From a virus, in IMG/VR virus record IMGVR_UViG_3300025030_000403, positions 1 through 24,594 of that record: a stretch of 24,594 bases of DNA; one strand, written 5' to 3'. The notes under the pieces are model-generated. The model saw only the letters and a program-made list of their open reading frames with translations, did not search any database and was not told the DNA's origin. The position numbers were made by a program, and so were the translations under genes. Positions 1-7,805 of the stretch are shown here, piece after piece (positions within the stretch are counted from its first letter, which is position 1; every line of letters begins with the position of its first letter).

Positions 1-833
1 CGATATACAGGCGCGGTTTGCAACTCACCCATATCACGAACATCAATCCCGCCATTCTGCAAGCCCAACACGCCATCATTGCCGAAACTCAAGACATAGA
101 TAGATGTTGCGGTATCAGTGCCAGAAGTAGCAGCCTCGCTGAACGGAAGAATCGCAGTTCCGGTATTGTCCAAGTCAATGGTCATAATCGGCAGACCATT
201 GTAATACTCGATTGGAGCACCGAATTCATCGCGCTCAAAGGTCAGGAATCCGCCGATAGACGAACTACGCGACGCTTGAGTGATACGACGCTTCATTGCC
301 TTGCTCATCAACAGATGGGTAGGATTCAATGTCTGGTCAATCGCTTCATCCAACTTGTTCAGCGACAATGCAGTTCCGTTGGCTGTAGTACCTGCTTGAA
401 TTTTCTGCGAACCGGTGATACGGGTTTGCAGACCATCAAACTCACGCGGGTCAGTTGCGGTATCGCCCTTGACGAACTTGCGAGTCCATGCCAGCGATAG
501 TGCTCGAATCTTCATCGCTTCATGAACAGAACGCTGATTCATGCCCATCGTATCAATGATGAACTTGTCAACGTCCAAATCACCACCGGCGATTACCAAC
601 GATTCAGTCAGAGGATTCAGAACACCAGTAGAAGGCGTATAGGATTCATTCACGCCACGGAAACCAACACCGGGCAGACTTTCTTCACGATTGTATTTCA
701 GCGCATTACCAGCGATGCCTTCAAAAGGAAGATTTTGGAGAATTGCAGACGAACCTGCATACATTTCGATAATAGCCTGACGAACTGCGTCGCCAGTTTC
801 CAGCTTTGCGGCTTCCACAAGGGTTAGTGCCAT
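1..833 (-). CDS. Major capsid protein, N-terminal 277 residues (cut by window start)
   Basis: This frame is open on the minus strand from ATG at 833 to the window edge. The product starts MALTLVEAAKLETGDAVRQA and continues with segments such as NALKYNREESLPGVGFRGVN and IDTMGMNQRSVHEAMKIRAL, which resemble HK97-fold major capsid proteins of the GP7-like phage group; the match is from memory. Role: the shell subunit of the head. It lies directly downstream of the scaffold gene, the usual head-gene order. A strong Shine-Dalgarno AAGGAG sits 8 to 9 bases before the start, as expected for a highly expressed virion protein. The C-terminus is outside the window. The plus-strand open frames over this gene are shadows. 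Confidence 0.85.
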   Translation of the reverse strand, partial: MALTLVEAAKLETGDAVRQAIIEMYAGSSAILQNLPFEGIAGNALKYNREESLPGVGFRGVNESYTPSTGVLNPLTESLVIAGGDLDVDKFIIDTMGMNQRSVHEAMKIRALSLAWTRKFVKGDTATDPREFDGLQTRITGSQKIQAGTTANGTALSLNKLDEAIDQTLNPTHLLMSKAMKRRITQASRSSSIGGFLTFERDEFGAPIEYYNGLPIMTIDLDNTGTAILPFSEAATSGTDTATSIYVLSFGNDGVLGLQNGGIDVRDMGELQTAPVY

Positions 834-938
834 GATGATACTCCTTAAAAAGTTGAGATTTATTTTCCATACCACGGTCATCCCGACCTAGTAAGTTTCG
901 TTACACAGCACTCCGTCCCGAAGTGTAATACGTTTCTA

Positions 939-1685
939 CTATTTACGTCCTGCTGCTGCCGCCCTCGCCGCTGTCAATCGCTCGACAGGTGGCAAGTTTG
1001 AAAAATCCTTCCCACCAACTTTCTGCGGTTTTCCTGTTGCCGGACTACCAGAAGATGTTACCTTGAATAGCCACGGCTTTGTAGCGCGACATCCTTCAAG
1101 ATACTCTTCCGGCGAATATGGGCTTTTACCATCCTTCCCGATAACAACCGAACCATCTTCGTTATACTGTACTGCGCGACCATTTTCATCAAGTGCGAAA
1201 ATAGTACGTAGATGACCAAGCAACATTTCATCTACTGCGCCAGTCTGAATATCTGAAATCTTGTTTGCGGCAGATCGGAAGGCATCATCAAGAACCCTAT
1301 CCTTATAGGTATTCGCCTTTGATTCTGCTGCTGCAATCTTGTCGCCTAATTCCTTCTTTTGCCGCTCTTCTTCCATGCGCCATTTCTCTGTGCGCTTCTG
1401 GAATACTTCATCAATCTTACCGTTGGCAATCAGTTGAGCTTCTTCGTCATTCTCAAACTTTGCCATAAATTCTTTAGTTTTCAACGGGTCAATCCCATCA
1501 AACTTCCTCAACGCTTCACGCGCTTCTTTTGCTGCTGCACGTTCTTTCTCAAGCGCAGATTTCAATCCTTTGGTATCTTCAATCCCGTTTACATCAAGTT
1601 TGAATTTACCCTCACTTGCAATATACATATCCTTCAATGCTTCCGGTACTGCGTCCAACGTGTCAACAATAAGTTCAAGAGCCAT
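939..1685 (-). CDS. Head scaffolding protein
   Basis: The 248-residue product is acidic-basic mixed and strongly helical. Residues about 40-140 are rich in E, K, A and Q (LKSALEKERAAAKEAREALR, then KRTEKWRMEEERQKKELGDK), typical of a coiled-coil scaffold. Position between portal and major capsid gene is the classic scaffold slot. Scaffolds guide capsid subunits into a procapsid and are then lost; that role is inferred from position and composition, not from a catalytic motif. The short basic tail (AARAAAAGRK) could be the capsid-binding end. The gene ends with two consecutive TAG codons, which shows that TAG is a real stop in this phage. Confidence 0.75.
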   Translation of the reverse strand: MALELIVDTLDAVPEALKDMYIASEGKFKLDVNGIEDTKGLKSALEKERAAAKEAREALRKFDGIDPLKTKEFMAKFENDEEAQLIANGKIDEVFQKRTEKWRMEEERQKKELGDKIAAAESKANTYKDRVLDDAFRSAANKISDIQTGAVDEMLLGHLRTIFALDENGRAVQYNEDGSVVIGKDGKSPYSPEEYLEGCRATKPWLFKVTSSGSPATGKPQKVGGKDFSNLPPVERLTAARAAAAGRK

Positions 1686-1757
1686 TTTATTTAACCATCC
1701 TAGTTAAGTGCACCTGCACAACATAAGATTATGTAATTAAAGAAAGAATGTCAAGCG

Positions 1758-1898
1758 TTATTTTTTCTTCTTCGCTTTTGCTTTCCTTGCAACACTCAAT
1801 GCAATGGCGATTGATTGAACGGTACTTTTCCCGTGAGCCTTTTCAGTGCGTATATTGGCTGACACAGATCGTTTTGAGTAACTTTTGATAAGCGGCAT
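1758..1898 (-). CDS. Small basic conserved phage protein, 46 aa
   Basis: ATG at 1898 is preceded by GGAGG at good spacing. The product begins MPLIKSYSKRSVSANIRTEK and ends in AIALSVARKAKAKKKK. The pattern SxxxVSxNIxTE followed by a lysine and glycine segment, then QSIAIAL and a lysine-rich tail is one I recall from many small phage and bacterial proteins of unknown function. It is highly basic, so nucleic-acid contact is possible but unproven. The start codon lies 3 bases after the stop of the upstream gene, so the two are probably translationally coupled. Confidence 0.7.
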   Translation of the reverse strand: MPLIKSYSKRSVSANIRTEKAHGKSTVQSIAIALSVARKAKAKKKK

Positions 1899-1901
1899 AA
1901 T

Positions 1902-2102
1902 TCATTCCTCCATTTCGTTAAACAACAATAACGTCATCAACATTTCCTCATCGTCATCCGATACTTCGCATTCCCCGACTTGCAATTGACTGATTGTCTG
2001 ATATTGATGGCAAGTAACATCAATAATGCTATTAACATCGCCTATGTTATTAACCGTTATTTGCGATACTGACTGCGGCTTCATTGCGTAATCGCTAATC
2101 AT
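1902..2102 (-). CDS. Hypothetical acidic protein, 66 aa
   Basis: A short frame beginning MISDYAMKPQSVSQITVNN and ending with an acidic helix (CEVSDDDEEMLMTLLLFNEMEE region). I do not recognise it. The start has no clear Shine-Dalgarno; the alternative start at MKPQ also lacks one. It lies between the GIY-YIG endonuclease and the 46-aa basic protein, and its own 3' end carries the GGAGG used by that next gene. No signal peptide or membrane segment is visible. Confidence 0.55.
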   Translation of the reverse strand: MISDYAMKPQSVSQITVNNIGDVNSIIDVTCHQYQTISQLQVGECEVSDDDEEMLMTLLLFNEMEE

Positions 2103-2113
2103 TAGGTTTAATA

Positions 2114-2935
2114 TTATGCAGCTCCTTCGGCAGCTAGTTTCTCGGCTTTTTTTCTGGCCTTAGTTGCTTTTGTTGACGCAACTCGTTTAGCAATCATTTC
2201 TGGTGGTTGTTTTGTACCTATATTTCTTTTCGCTAAATCTCTTAACATTTCTGTATTTTTTTGGTCGTTCTTATATTTCTCAGATAAGTTAGCACGATGT
2301 TCATTTGTGTGTTTTCTGCCTTTATTACTAAAACCTAATTCTCTTATACGCTCAATTCTATCCTTATCATTTTTAATTGCTTCAGATAAATTCTTACGAT
2401 GTTCATCAGTAAATGGTGGTCTCTTCAATCCCTTACCGCCTAAACTAATTTTCATTTTAGTTTCTTCTGATAATTTCTTTCCAGTATTTATCTTTGATAA
2501 ATATTCTCTCATTTCAACTGGAATTATCTTATCCTTATGTGCATCCCCTATCTTTTTTCTTGTCTCATCAGATGGAGATGGTCTTAATTTTTGTGATGCA
2601 CTCATTTTATTTAATGATTCTTGAGTGTGTTTTCTGCCAAGGCTAGTTCCAGCTATCGGCGCAATGTTATATCCGCAATCTGATGCAGAATAATAATCAA
2701 TAATTGCTTGTTCATACATAATCAAATCTTTTTCTTCACAAACAATTAACTTATTAAACTCAAATGAATCCTCACCATATTTATTCCATGCGCGTTGCAA
2801 TTTAACACTATGATGCTTTTCTTTTCTTAATGATGTTTTATGCCTTGCAAATCTATGTGCAAAAGTTTTAGCACTACCAATATATCGTTTCCCATCAATG
2901 ATATTTACAATTTCATATATGCCAGTATTCATCAT
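2114..2935 (-). CDS. GIY-YIG homing endonuclease with NUMOD3-type repeats
   Basis: The 273-residue protein has the GIY-YIG nuclease module at its N-terminus: GIYEI at residues 5-9, KRYIGSAK at 16-23, the basic RFARH segment near 28 and a catalytic-type glutamate in MYEQAIIDYY near 75. It is followed by four NUMOD3-like DNA-binding repeats: SLGRKHTQESLNKMS, TGKKLSEETKMKIS, RPPFTDEHRKNLSEA and NKGRKHTNEHRANLSEK. This is the SegA-like layout of free-standing phage homing endonucleases, which cut related phage genomes and spread by repair. Its ATG overlaps the portal stop codon (ATGA), so it is coupled to portal translation. The gene is visibly more AT-rich than the flanking head genes, which fits insertion from elsewhere. 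Confidence 0.9.
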   Translation of the reverse strand: MMNTGIYEIVNIIDGKRYIGSAKTFAHRFARHKTSLRKEKHHSVKLQRAWNKYGEDSFEFNKLIVCEEKDLIMYEQAIIDYYSASDCGYNIAPIAGTSLGRKHTQESLNKMSASQKLRPSPSDETRKKIGDAHKDKIIPVEMREYLSKINTGKKLSEETKMKISLGGKGLKRPPFTDEHRKNLSEAIKNDKDRIERIRELGFSNKGRKHTNEHRANLSEKYKNDQKNTEMLRDLAKRNIGTKQPPEMIAKRVASTKATKARKKAEKLAAEGAA

Positions 2936-4416
2936 GCCACCTTTGTAGCTTGCATTGAACCGTCAGGCATCCGCTGAATTTTCGTAACCGCTGGCTGTTG
3001 TTTTGGAATCTTTGCTTTATCTTCTTCAAGACTTCCTTGCTCGCTTTCAAACGTGATATGCGGGTCGTAAAATTCTGATTTTTTAAGATACGAGAAAATT
3101 GCTTCACGAGATACCATTCCACCTTGCATTGATGATACAAGTGCAGTAATCATATCGCTTGTTACTGGCTCTCTAAAGAATTCCTTATTCAATGTAAATC
3201 TTACATCTTCAGGAGAATCGCCAGCCCATTCTGCAAATACTTTCAGCGCAACAGTAAGGCAAGTTGATAATGAAATGCTGATTGCGCTTAATACGGAATT
3301 TTCACCGGAACGATAAATGCCAGCAGTTTGAGCACTTTCGGCCTGAAATTTCTGCCCCTCAAGCATACGCGAACCAATAGATACCATCTGTTGCTCAAGG
3401 CGATTAAGTTGATTTTCCAATGAAGAGAATCCGCCTGTACCTACTTCAGCAATTCCAACTTTAGCGGCAGGATTTGGAAATATAAGTGCTTTCCCACCTC
3501 CGATATGTACACTTTCCCCTTGCTGTAATTCGTGTCCTGTTATGTAAAGTACAGGGAGTGCAGACCAATGATTTCCTGTTGCCAAGTCATTGTACGCTTG
3601 ATAGTGTGAGACACATAAATCTGCCAAGTCTATTAGCATAGGCGTATCAATATCAGGAGTAATATCATCTGGCCCGATGATATACAGCGGTATGTAATTC
3701 ATCATCGCGCCATTCATTGTCGGATAGAACCGTTCAAGTTCTACATCGGTTGATTGGCGATTCTTTTCCTGAACTTCAAATATGCGTACACGATAAACGT
3801 CATTTTCGTCTAAATCTAAAACGCGATAACGGGTTACTTCTTTATCCTCAAACTCATCAATAGGAACAGAATGTTCTTCCTGAATAGTTACCATCGAAAG
3901 TTGATATTTATTATTTACGCGACGTTGCCGCCAGTTAATCATTTGTTCGGCTTTGATAACTGACATATACGGACGCACATTCAACGCCTGAGCATCTGCA
4001 ATGGTCATGGAATCGCTTGTTACTGGATAATTAACCAATACACCAGCACGTCCTACAACTAAACATTCTTCTGCCAATCCTTGAGCAAATACAGTAAGCG
4101 GAATTCCTGTCAGAGTTACATCATCTGTCATTGATTCTGTATTTGGGGGGGCATTTAATACTGGAGAAATTCTGAACAACATGCCTATGAATCCGCTTAC
4201 AGTGCGAAACAAGGCATTGTACAGTACGCCACGCCCGATTCGAGCCATGTACGCTGTCTCAGGTTCATCGGTTAAACGCGGAAGGTATTTAGTGGTATGT
4301 TCGCGCAACTCTTCCGTTCCAGCGAACACGTCTCGACACTTTTCCCATTGACCAAGCATCTCAACATAACTTGGATGCTGCGTCCGAACGCCCTTATTCT
4401 TCTGTGATTGTGCCAT
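2932..4416 (-). CDS. Portal protein (DUF4055 type)
   Basis: This 494-residue protein begins MAQSQKNKGVRTQHPSYVEM and carries the early block QWEKCRDVFAGTEELREHTT, then KYLPRLTDEPETAYMARIGR, which I recognise as the N-terminus of DUF4055 portal proteins. Portals form the dodecameric ring at the head vertex through which TerL pumps DNA. Length and position right after TerL support this. The C-terminus ends in a P/Q/K-rich tail. The Shine-Dalgarno GAGGG lies 7 bases before the ATG, but it is folded into a long hairpin (4419-4457) that could restrain translation. Confidence 0.88.
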   Translation of the reverse strand: MAQSQKNKGVRTQHPSYVEMLGQWEKCRDVFAGTEELREHTTKYLPRLTDEPETAYMARIGRGVLYNALFRTVSGFIGMLFRISPVLNAPPNTESMTDDVTLTGIPLTVFAQGLAEECLVVGRAGVLVNYPVTSDSMTIADAQALNVRPYMSVIKAEQMINWRQRRVNNKYQLSMVTIQEEHSVPIDEFEDKEVTRYRVLDLDENDVYRVRIFEVQEKNRQSTDVELERFYPTMNGAMMNYIPLYIIGPDDITPDIDTPMLIDLADLCVSHYQAYNDLATGNHWSALPVLYITGHELQQGESVHIGGGKALIFPNPAAKVGIAEVGTGGFSSLENQLNRLEQQMVSIGSRMLEGQKFQAESAQTAGIYRSGENSVLSAISISLSTCLTVALKVFAEWAGDSPEDVRFTLNKEFFREPVTSDMITALVSSMQGGMVSREAIFSYLKKSEFYDPHITFESEQGSLEEDKAKIPKQQPAVTKIQRMPDGSMQATKVA

Positions 4417-4418
4417 GC

Positions 4419-4457
4419 GATAACCCTCGCTAAACGAGTAATTTTCGCAAGGGTATC
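4419..4457 (-). promoter_or_regulatory. RNA hairpin masking the portal Shine-Dalgarno
   Basis: On the minus-strand transcript the segment at 4457-4447 (GATACCCTTGC) pairs with 4430-4419 (GCGAGGGTTATC). This gives 11 pairs with one bulge and one G-U, closing a 16-nt loop. The second arm contains GAGGG, the only plausible ribosome-binding site for the portal ATG at 4416. The helix would therefore occlude initiation unless opened. The pairing is seen in the sequence; the regulatory effect is inferred. Confidence 0.55.
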
Positions 4458-4491
4458 AGTGTTCTATGGAATAAGCAAGTGGGTGCCTTAC

Positions 4492-5100
4492 TTACAGTAG
4501 TTTTCCTAGCGATTGCATGTAGGTTATCGGGTCTTTTGCGCTCTTTTTGCTATTACAAGTCTGGCAAAGTAACTGAATGTTGTAATCTTCGTTAGCTCCA
4601 CCCAATGCGAGAGGCATGATATGGTCAAGGTGAACTTTACGCTTTTCTAGTTTATTAAGGTCTTTGTGGCATATCGCACATCTACCTTTTTGTAAAACCA
4701 TTAGCTTTTGGAATATGTCTTTTGATAAAGTTCCACCACTATACAATTTGCGTGCGCGACGATTTTGCTTACTTATTGCACTTTGTGATTTAATTTTTTC
4801 TTTATTTTTAGCATAAAAGTTTCTAGCTAAAAGACAATATGCTTCTGGTTTTTTAGCACGTTGTTTTCTAGATGATTCTCTTGTTGATTCTGGATTTTTA
4901 TGTCTAGATTTCTTTTTTATTTCACGTCTTTTATCTGGGTCTTTATCTCTATTAATTTTACTTTGCTCACATACGCATTCTTTACAATAAGAATTTAATG
5001 CAACCCCATGCCTAATAAAATTCCTTTTATTGACACCATATTCAGATAGCTTCTTTTCTTTTTTACATCTTATACATATTTTATATTCCATAAAAATCAC
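4492..5100 (-). CDS. HNH endonuclease with N-terminal zinc-binding region
   Basis: The product has an N-terminal CIRC...CKEC zinc-binding region (residues about 9-12 and 39-42), a highly basic linker, and a C-terminal HNH module: CAIC at 141-144, HLDHIMPLALGG at 157-168, N174, and CQTC at 179-182. These include the metal-binding and general-base histidines, so the nuclease looks intact. HNH proteins of this form are free-standing homing endonucleases in phages. It sits alone between TerL and portal and is AT-rich. The first possible start is GTG at 5100; ATG at 5091 gives MEYKICIRCKK and may be the real start. Neither has a Shine-Dalgarno, and the coding region follows a U tract directly. Confidence 0.85.
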   Translation of the reverse strand: MIFMEYKICIRCKKEKKLSEYGVNKRNFIRHGVALNSYCKECVCEQSKINRDKDPDKRREIKKKSRHKNPESTRESSRKQRAKKPEAYCLLARNFYAKNKEKIKSQSAISKQNRRARKLYSGGTLSKDIFQKLMVLQKGRCAICHKDLNKLEKRKVHLDHIMPLALGGANEDYNIQLLCQTCNSKKSAKDPITYMQSLGKLL

Positions 5101-5184
5101 AATAAAAAATGCTTCACCTGCCCTCTCATCCTTTCGGAAGTTGAACTAACTGTACTGATACAGCCAGAGAGCATGTGAAGCATT
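5101..5184 (-). ncRNA. Structured RNA or terminator-like element between TerL and HNH
   Basis: A perfect 10-bp inverted repeat, AATGCTTCAC and GTGAAGCATT (plus-strand 5108-5117 and 5175-5184), encloses 57 nt. On the minus-strand transcript an inner helix GCTCTCT/AGAGGGC (one G-U) follows, then two small hairpins, CTGTA-TCAG-TACAG and TCC-GAAA-GGA. The distal arm is followed by a U-rich run TTTTTTATT, like an intrinsic terminator. A second hairpin, AATCGG/CCGATT with an 8-nt loop, lies just upstream at 5193-5212. It could be a terminator for the TerL transcript, an RNA-processing site, or a homing-associated structured RNA. Confidence 0.5.
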
Positions 5185-5230
5185 ATCAGTTAAATCGGAG
5201 TTCAAGCCGATTAGTAATTATACCATACAA

Positions 5231-6577
5231 TTAAAGTCCAGTTATTGTTGCGAATTGCATAACGTGATTCTTTTGAAGTTCCATAAAGCACCTAGACAAT
5301 GAGTCACACTGATCGTCGTGAGAGCAATTTGGGAATCCTTCAAGTTCCTTAATTAGCTCTTCATTCCATTTTGCGCGTAACATTTTTACATTGCCAGAAT
5401 TTAATTGGCTAGCGAATGGCTCAGCCCTTGTTACCTTATCGCCTGATTCTGGGCTTGACGATATTCTGAATCCTGATAGCTTTCGTGTAAGATGTTGCGC
5501 CATGAATTTTCCGGCAGCTCCGGGATCGACGGGCAGTGATTGCAGCACACCCAATCCATCTCTTGTAGCAGTTGCTAATAAAGTATTTTCAACCTCTTCC
5601 GGCATACCACGAAAGCGCACAATATCGCATATCGTATATCTACCTTCGTAATCGACATGCAATAGTGCACCCACGCTGAAGTCTGGGTCATTCCCTTTCT
5701 TCTCGTCGTAGGCCGTACTTGCGAAATCCCACGCACGGACAAAACGACCGCCAATTGGCATCACATCAACATAAGACACATTTTTAGTAGTGAACACTCC
5801 ACCCTCTTTAGCGATGCGAGGCTGCCCCATCCAAATATTTAGATACTTGTCATAGTCCATTTCCTTCATCTTCTCAGCAAGCATGATTGATGATTCGTCG
5901 GCTAGATTATTGTCAACATAATTGACGTGGATAAGCGTTACGTCTGGGTCTGGTGTTAGAACGAATCTACGGTACACATAATCGTCAACATTACCTGTAT
6001 TGAAGCCAATCCATATCTCTGCATCCTTGACACGGATAGTGGGGTCTAACTCATCGAACGTTTCTTCGGCGAGGTCAACAGCTTCCTCAATCCAGCATAT
6101 CTTAGTACCTTCCAGTGATTTAATTTCTTTCATGTTGTGCTTCAATCCGCGAAACACAAAGTCAGTACCAGATTTCCTATGGCGGATTGCATTCACAAGC
6201 ACATTGAACTCGCCATCAAGGTGCAAGTCTTTTATTCTATTCTCAAGAACAGATAATACGGAGTCTGCAATAGTTGATTGAATCTGTCGGCAGCAAAGTA
6301 CGGTTTGTTTTTCTTCCATTGCGCGTAGAATTGCGGCTAGTGCAAATGTCCAGGACTTCGCAGCCGCGCGTCCGCCATATGCAACATAATACCTCGTCCG
6401 CTTATGCCCTCTATCGACGATACGATGCTCTGGAATAAGGTATCCATTTTCGGGATTGATTATCCTGCGCTTGCTATCGAATGCGCCTTCTACCTCTTTG
6501 CCGTTGACTAGGATAATCGGTGCGCGATTTTTGGCAAATAGCGGTAACCAGAGCTTACTCGGCAGTTCTAATTCCAT
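5231..6577 (-). CDS. terL: Terminase large subunit
   Basis: This 448-residue packaging ATPase-nuclease has a Walker A-type loop in YGGRAAAKSW (residues 67-76), a Walker B plus catalytic glutamate in ICWIEEA (160-166), and a C-terminal RNase H-like nuclease. The nuclease acids are visible in RAWDFAST (D284), PVDPGAAGK (D352) and HDDQCDSLSRC (420-430). The layout matches Terminase_3/PBSX-like large subunits and looks full length. It translocates DNA through the portal and cuts concatemers. The start overlaps the stop of the preceding small gene (TAATG), implying translational coupling. Confidence 0.95.
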   Translation of the reverse strand: MELELPSKLWLPLFAKNRAPIILVNGKEVEGAFDSKRRIINPENGYLIPEHRIVDRGHKRTRYYVAYGGRAAAKSWTFALAAILRAMEEKQTVLCCRQIQSTIADSVLSVLENRIKDLHLDGEFNVLVNAIRHRKSGTDFVFRGLKHNMKEIKSLEGTKICWIEEAVDLAEETFDELDPTIRVKDAEIWIGFNTGNVDDYVYRRFVLTPDPDVTLIHVNYVDNNLADESSIMLAEKMKEMDYDKYLNIWMGQPRIAKEGGVFTTKNVSYVDVMPIGGRFVRAWDFASTAYDEKKGNDPDFSVGALLHVDYEGRYTICDIVRFRGMPEEVENTLLATATRDGLGVLQSLPVDPGAAGKFMAQHLTRKLSGFRISSSPESGDKVTRAEPFASQLNSGNVKMLRAKWNEELIKELEGFPNCSHDDQCDSLSRCFMELQKNHVMQFATITGL

Positions 6578-6771
6578 TAGTTACTCATCATAATTTCAGT
6601 GTCAAATATAAAATCATATCTTATGCGAACTATAGTTCTGTCATCGAATTCTATAACAAGAATTGCATCACCAGCAAAATCATCTTCTGATATTTTAGAG
6701 ATTGTTTTTCCGGCAAGAATACTATTTAATTCATCAGCCGGAGCGCCACTAAATTCAACGTCACTCATCAT
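6577..6771 (-). CDS. Hypothetical protein, 64 aa
   Basis: Unrecognised small acidic protein beginning MMSDVEFSGAPADELNSILA and ending with a beta-rich half (AILVIEFDDRTIVRIRYDFI). Its start overlaps the previous gene stop (ATGA) and its stop overlaps the TerL start, so it is locked into the late operon. The repeated hydrophobic-charged strands suggest a small beta-sheet fold. Nothing points to a specific role. Confidence 0.65.
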   Translation of the reverse strand: MMSDVEFSGAPADELNSILAGKTISKISEDDFAGDAILVIEFDDRTIVRIRYDFIFDTEIMMSN

Positions 6772-7010
6772 TCTATTCTTCCCTCAAGGTCAATCCCGTA
6801 AGTCGTCTTAATCTCAAATCTTTCAGGATAGCCTCCCCTGAAATTCTTTTCCTCTGGCGCGTAAATCAATCCAAGTGGCAGCAAATCGCCTGTATCAGGA
6901 TCATCAGAATATATCGGCAAGTCACCATGCTCATTTATTAGCTCTTGCAATACCTCAATAAACCTTGATGCTTTGCAAGTTTTGTCTAATTCAAATTCGT
7001 AATAAGACAT
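6768..7010 (-). CDS. Hypothetical protein, 80 aa
   Basis: Starts MSYYEFELDKTCKASRFIEV; ATG at 7010 is preferred because the in-frame TTG at 7016 overlaps the dCTP deaminase stop and has no better ribosome-binding site. The segment ELINEHGDLPIYSDDPDTGD resembles a motif seen in small phage proteins (a helix followed by HGDLPV-like and acidic residues), but I cannot name the family with confidence. It lies between dCTP deaminase and the 64-aa gene and overlaps the latter. Confidence 0.65.
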   Translation of the reverse strand: MSYYEFELDKTCKASRFIEVLQELINEHGDLPIYSDDPDTGDLLPLGLIYAPEEKNFRGGYPERFEIKTTYGIDLEGRIE

Positions 7011-7012
7011 AA

Positions 7013-7579
7013 TCAAATCTTCGGCAAAGTAACGCCAGTTTGTCCTTGATACTTTCCGCCACGGTCTTTATACGAAGTCTCGCATACTTCATTCGCCCAG
7101 AAAAATAAGAATTGTGCGATACCTTCATTAGCGTATATCTTTGCTGGCAATGGCGTTGTGTTTGAAAGTTCAAGTGTTACTTGTCCTTCCCACTCCGGTT
7201 CTAGTGGCGTTACGTTTACAACCAATCCTATTCTGGCATACGTCGATTTACCCAAGCAAATAGTCAGCACATTACGCGGTATCTTGAAATACTCAACTGT
7301 CCGTGTAAGCGCAAACGAGTTTGGCGGAATAATACAATAATCGCCTTTCACGTCAACGAAGCATTTTTCGTCAAAGTTCTTCGGGTCAACTATCGTGCTA
7401 TTGATATTCGTGAATATCTTGAATTCATCTGAGCAACGAGCATCATATCCATAGCTTGATGTACCATAAGATACGATTCGCTTACCATCAACTTCTTTTA
7501 CTTGGTTTGAACTGAATGGCGAAATCATGTCGTGCTTTTCGACCATCCTACGAATCCAGCTATCAGATTTTATGCTCAT
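7013..7579 (-). CDS. dcd: dCTP deaminase
   Basis: The 188-residue protein matches the trimeric dCTP deaminase/dUTPase fold. It shows the active-site block GKSTYARIG (110-118), the [16 protein letters not shown] segment (125-140) with the catalytic-type glutamate in TLELSN, and the C-terminal lid [13 protein letters not shown] (174-186). The enzyme converts dCTP to dUTP, feeding dTTP synthesis. Length is that of cellular Dcd. The start at 7579 overlaps the DUF3310 gene by 17 bases and has a GAGAG-type ribosome-binding site. Its place beside TerS/TerL in the same operon means it is co-expressed with packaging genes. Confidence 0.95.
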   Translation of the reverse strand: MSIKSDSWIRRMVEKHDMISPFSSNQVKEVDGKRIVSYGTSSYGYDARCSDEFKIFTNINSTIVDPKNFDEKCFVDVKGDYCIIPPNSFALTRTVEYFKIPRNVLTICLGKSTYARIGLVVNVTPLEPEWEGQVTLELSNTTPLPAKIYANEGIAQFLFFWANEVCETSYKDRGGKYQGQTGVTLPKI

Positions 7580-7805
7580 TTTCTCTCTTTTCTATCTCGC
7601 AATTTATATAAAATACTGCTTTTTTCAAATCTTCAATAGCGTTTCCTTTTAGGTCTGCGCGCCATAGATATTTTTGTGCGCTACCTATGCAAAAGTTCAT
7701 ATGTTTTGCAATCTGTATACATTCTATTGACGCACCGCATGAGCATTTTGCCGGTGAAGATGTATAGTGTTTCGGATGATTAACATTGTCACTCGTTGGT
7801 ATCAT
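7563..7805 (-). CDS. DUF3310 family protein
   Basis: The 80-residue product has the DUF3310 signature: VNHPKHYTS near residue 8, [20 protein letters not shown] (28-47) and [20 protein letters not shown] (47-66). This small family is frequent in phages and is sometimes labelled nucleotide kinase-like, though its biochemistry is unclear to me. Being next to dCTP deaminase suggests a nucleotide-metabolism link, but that is inference. It overlaps both neighbours. Confidence 0.85.
   Translation of the reverse strand: MIPTSDNVNHPKHYTSSPAKCSCGASIECIQIAKHMNFCIGSAQKYLWRADLKGNAIEDLKKAVFYINCEIEKRENEHKI

Noticed and set aside
5108-5184. tRNA gene, because the closed element is about 77 nt
   Set aside because: No D-arm or T-arm consensus fits in either strand, and the closing helix is 10 bp with a U tract instead of a CCA-type end.
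4492-5230. Group I intron carrying the HNH gene
   Set aside because: TerL is complete at its C-terminus and portal is complete at its N-terminus; no split exon and no P3-P8 core is visible.
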